A DNA stretch of 16,439 bases, from assembly GCA_903644035.1 (NCBI GenBank), contig CAHJXG010000398.1, positions 1-16,439 on the forward strand. The letters run 5' to 3'. The translations under genes and the position numbers were made by a program. Below the pieces are notes generated by a model. The model saw nothing but the letters and a program-made list of their open reading frames with translations, had not been told where the DNA came from and ran no database searches. Origin of the DNA: Rhodospirillales bacterium. GTDB taxonomy: Bacteria > Pseudomonadota > Alphaproteobacteria > Acetobacterales > Acetobacteraceae. Positions within the stretch are counted from its first letter, which is position 1. Each line of letters begins with the position of its first letter. Shown in pieces: positions 14,223-16,439 of the stretch.

Positions 14223-14430
14223 TCAAACGGGGTTGGGGTTGCCGCATCCGCTCTCCAGGTCCATGCAACACACTGTCACGATGGTCCCACCCACCTCGTA
14301 ATTGATCATAGTCTTGCGCGGCTTCTTAGCCAGGCTGAAGAACGGCCTCTCCATGGTGTCACGCTGATCGCGGATCGGGATGTCAGCGAACGCTGCATTA
14401 AAAATTCGAGCTGGCGTTCGCTGCGGGTCA
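14223..14430 (-). pseudogene. 5' fragment of a second replication initiator (RPA/PF10134 type)
   Basis: On the minus strand the frame reads ARIFNAAFADIPIRDQRDT and then, from the ATG at 14354, MERPFFSLAKKPRKTMINY and EVGGTIVTV. This is the conserved N-terminal block of replication initiator A (RPA, PF10134), where it continues to a GMATIWDADILIW-type motif. Here homology stops at about 14271 and the frame runs 15 foreign codons to a TGA at 14223-14225, next to the IS5-family transposase stop. The rest of the gene (about 80%) is missing; I do not find it on the other side of the element. The frame stays open upstream to about 14550, so the true start is uncertain; residues before ARIFN show no clear similarity. 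It is unrelated to the repA at 11787-12761. Confidence 0.72.
14384..14423. repeat. Perfect 10-bp inverted repeat
   Basis: CAGCGAACGC (14384-14393) pairs with GCGTTCGCTG (14414-14423) across a 20-nt AT-rich loop. It lies at the beginning of the truncated RPA gene fragment. It may be an operator or RNA hairpin of that lost gene; no run of T follows, so it is not a typical terminator. Confidence 0.5.
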
Positions 14431-14495
14431 TAATTGGGGCTCTTTATAGCGAATCGGTGGAAGAAGATTACGCGCCTTTCCCGACAGATTATATG

Positions 14496-14645
14496 CGTAT
14501 CGTCGTACGGTCCGATTACCCTATGATGTTTTTGTCGGACTGTAGCTCTATCTGACTACTGTACCTATCTACCTACCTACCGTCCTGCTTGCCGTATCGT
14601 CTTCCCGTAACTATGTCGTACAATTCTAAGGTCCGATCGTCATAC
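14496..14645. promoter_or_regulatory. Short repeats upstream of parA (possible centromere/operator)
   Basis: Several short words recur here: CGTATCGTC at 14496-14504 and 14593-14601, GTCGTAC at 14502-14508 and 14615-14621, and GGTCCGAT at 14509-14516 and 14630-14637. TACC/TATC tetramers run at 14562-14581. Base composition is clearly lower in GC than the neighbours. Small ParA systems usually have their centromere in the region upstream of the operon, and the small partner protein binds it. A possible promoter is TTGCCG (14589-14594), 17 nt, TATGTC (14612-14617), with TACAAT at 14619-14624 as another -10. Confidence 0.45.
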
Positions 14646-14659
14646 CGTAAGAGGGTTAC

Positions 14660-15310
14660 ATGGGTCGTATCGTCACAGTGGCTTCAAGCAAGGGCGGCGT
14701 GGGCAAGTCGGTCATCACCACTACCCTGTCTGGCAACCTCGCCGCGCTTGGCTATCGCGTGGCCGTCATCGACGCCGACCCCAACGCTTCCTACTCGCAA
14801 TGGCATAGCCTCTACGAAGGCCCGCCAATCGACTGCAGTTGCGAGATCCGGCATGAAGAGATTGTCGACCTCGCGCAAGGGCTGGCGACGTCTCACGATG
14901 TCATCTTGATTGACACAGCCGGATTCGGGAACACCACCGCGGCGTTCGCCGCAGGAACTGCCGACTTGGTACTAGTGCCGGTCATGCCCGACCGGGCGAG
15001 CGCGGTAGAGGCCATGCGGACGGCGAGACAGGTGCAGGCGTTCGGCAAGGCCAGCCGGCGGCAGATCCCGTTCCGCATCGTGTGGACACGGTGGAACCAG
15101 CGCGGCTTGGTCGAGCGAGCCGTCGACGCGGACCTATCCGACATGCCGGTGATGAAGCAACACCTGAGCGACCTGTCCGAGTTCGGCAAGATGACGCTGT
15201 CCGGACGAGTGCCAGTGACGGGCAGAGTAGGAAACCAGGCCAAGGAACTGATTGCCGAGATGAGGGCGCTCGGCGCAGTTCCAGCAAAGCGGAGGAGAGT
15301 AGCAGCATGA
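14660..15310 (+). CDS. parA: ParA-family partition ATPase
   Basis: The 216-residue protein starts at the ATG at 14660 with AGAGGG 5 nt upstream. It is a short ParA without an N-terminal DNA-binding domain (type Ib-like). The deviant Walker A is KGGVGKS (11-17) with the signature Lys11, the Walker A' region VAVIDADPNAS is at 34-44, and Walker B VILIDTAG at 81-88. It ends in a basic tail (AKRRRVAA). Such ATPases bind nucleoid DNA and move plasmids when stimulated by the centromere-binding partner. The stop overlaps the next gene's start (ATGA), so the two are translationally coupled. GC content is slightly lower than that of the caspase operon. Confidence 0.93.
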   Translation: MGRIVTVASSKGGVGKSVITTTLSGNLAALGYRVAVIDADPNASYSQWHSLYEGPPIDCSCEIRHEEIVDLAQGLATSHDVILIDTAGFGNTTAAFAAGTADLVLVPVMPDRASAVEAMRTARQVQAFGKASRRQIPFRIVWTRWNQRGLVERAVDADLSDMPVMKQHLSDLSEFGKMTLSGRVPVTGRVGNQAKELIAEMRALGAVPAKRRRVAA

Positions 15311-15600
15311 GTGCGTTCAAGCCCAAGAAGATCGAGGAGAGGCCGTCCAGCGCTGAGATTGCCTCGGCCATTGGATCGATTGGCGTCAGTCTGATCCCGA
15401 CTACGTCACCGCTACCCAAGGCCGAGCCGTCGCTGATGATGTCGTTCAAGGCATCCAAGCCGTTTGCGAAGACGCTAGCCGAAGCGGCGGAACCGGAGGG
15501 AGGATTGCGGCGGCTGATCGCGCGGGTGTTCAAGGAGGCCGGGTATCCAGTCCCCAATGTGGACCTGATCAACTCGAAACGGCGGCGAACATACGATTGA
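15307..15600 (+). CDS. Small partner protein of ParA (putative centromere-binding)
   Basis: This 97-residue protein begins at the ATG overlapping the parA stop. The first ~65 residues are Ser/Pro/Lys-rich and probably disordered (KPKKIEERPSSAEIASAIGS); short basic N-termini in such partners stimulate the ParA ATPase. The last part (GGLRRLIARVFKEAGYPVPN, then LINSKRRRTYD) is helical and basic and may bind DNA. It has no clear similarity to classical ParB with a ParB/Srx domain. The role is inferred from position: a short gene following a type Ib parA is normally the ParB/ParG-like adaptor. Confidence 0.72.
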   Translation: MSAFKPKKIEERPSSAEIASAIGSIGVSLIPTTSPLPKAEPSLMMSFKASKPFAKTLAEAAEPEGGLRRLIARVFKEAGYPVPNVDLINSKRRRTYD

Positions 15601-15604
15601 CCGT

Positions 15605-16439
15605 ATGACGGTGAAACTACCCGACAACCACGTCCGCCTGCCCTTGGGATTGGTCGCGCTCTACTGGCTCCGGCTCTACTTGCCGCTCGCGGCCGTCGAC
15701 CTGCCCCAGGCGCCGGGCAACCGGCGCGGCGCCTAAGGCCTCGGCTTCGCGGGGCCGGGATGGCAGGCCATGGCCGCAGGGGTGGCATCGCAGCGCGACC
15801 TCCGCGTCGGCGCGGTGTTCAGCGGTGCTGCCGCCAGGGCGGTGCATGCGGCCCTGCGCGAGGCCACCGACCACGTGTGCCGCATGCCGGCGAACTTCCT
15901 GACCTACCCGGCGGGCGGGCGCATCCTGGAGGCAAGCCGGACGCGGGCAAGGCCCCCTGGTGGCACCTTGGTCCTCGACGGCCCCGCACTGGCCGCCTTT
16001 GGCACGATGCGGGTGCCGCGGCACCTTTGGACGGCCATGCAGCGCTTCGCCGCCTGGGTCGAGCCGGCGCTGATCGGCGAGTGGGCCAGGCTCACGCAGG
16101 GCTACGCGGCGGCCCAGGGACGGCGGCTTGAGGCCAGCACCATCGCCGCGGCGATGACCTGGTCTGACCCGGACCGCGACGTCGCCCTGCCGCGTGCCCG
16201 GGCGCTGAGCCTGCTGGAGGAGGGACACGCCATCCATTGCGTATGGAGCGGCAAGCGGCTGACGGCCGAGCGCCTGGACGTGGACCATTGCTTGCCCTGG
16301 TCCGCATGGCCTTGTGGGGACCTCTGGAACCTGCTGCCGGCCGACCGGCGGGTGAACCAGCGGAGCAAGCGCGACCGCCTGCCGTCGGCCGACGCGCTCC
16401 GGGCCGCCCGCGACGCGATCATGGCCTGGTGGCGGGTGG
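15605..16439 (+). pseudogene. HNH endonuclease-like gene with in-frame stop, runs off window
   Basis: An ATG at 15605, 4 nt after the stop of the previous gene, reads MTVKLPDNHVRLPLGLVALY and a hydrophobic start, then meets TAA at 15734-15736 (after PGNRRGA). The same frame continues without another stop to the window end, about 278 codons in all. The downstream part is clearly coding: RMPANFLTYP, MRVPRHLWTAMQRF, DVALPRARALSLLEEGHAIH. Near the end an HNH-type nuclease motif appears: LDVDHCLPWSAWPCGDLWNL, then NQRSKRDRLP (H at 16286-16288). A GAA-to-TAA change would explain the stop, since RGAEGLGF would be a natural reading. An ATG at 15770 could restart translation in frame, so a shortened protein is possible. 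No frame on the opposite strand shows protein character. Confidence 0.78.

Noticed and set aside
14562..14581. TACC/TATC tetranucleotide run as a phase-variation tract
   Set aside because: There are only five imperfect units, outside any coding region, so slippage control is unlikely.
15617..16288. Minus-strand open frame (223 codons) opposite the HNH-like gene
   Set aside because: The plus-strand frame has conserved-looking protein blocks and an HNH motif; the antisense frame lacks any motif.

Overview
The window is high-GC (about two thirds GC by eye). It reads as part of a large plasmid, or a plasmid-derived island, of an alphaproteobacterium, plausibly in the Rhodospirillales/Acetobacteraceae range. 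The inference rests on codon use, a RepA_C-type replication initiator, a ParA partition ATPase, an HNH protein of a kind I associate with that group, and the insertion-sequence families. No species can be named from the sequence alone.

Region 1 (1-6607, all minus strand) looks like a single operon of four genes read from right to left: a lipoprotein, a WD40-repeat protein ending in a caspase-like (C14) domain with a Tat-like leader, a second caspase-like protein with a Sec-type leader and a DUF4384-like C-terminal part, and the beginning of a secreted helical, TPR-like protein cut off by the window edge. Two junctions are 4-base start/stop overlaps and the third is a 68-bp gap with a strong Shine-Dalgarno site. 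All four products carry export signals and both caspase domains keep the His/Cys dyad, so this looks like an envelope-localised protease cassette. It is the most interesting part of the window.

Region 2 (about 6714-10413) is an insertion-sequence pile-up. It holds a decayed IS5-family transposase end, a complete IS1182-family element with perfect 19-bp terminal inverted repeats, an IS110-family element whose catalytic Glu appears replaced by Lys, and a 5' fragment of an IS3-family orfA.

Region 3 (10457-13080, minus-strand genes) is a plasmid replication module: a RepA_C-type initiator, an AAA+ ATPase with Orc1/Cdc6-like architecture, and an iteron origin with DnaA boxes and an AT-rich stretch. 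Two iteron copies also lie between repA and the ATPase gene, one of them containing the repA stop codon.

Region 4 (about 13174-16439) holds an intact IS5-family transposase gene, the truncated start of a second, unrelated replication initiator (RPA/PF10134 type), a parA gene with a small downstream partner gene, and an HNH-endonuclease-like gene broken by an in-frame stop and running off the window. Two initiator types and remnants of several elements suggest plasmid co-integration followed by decay.
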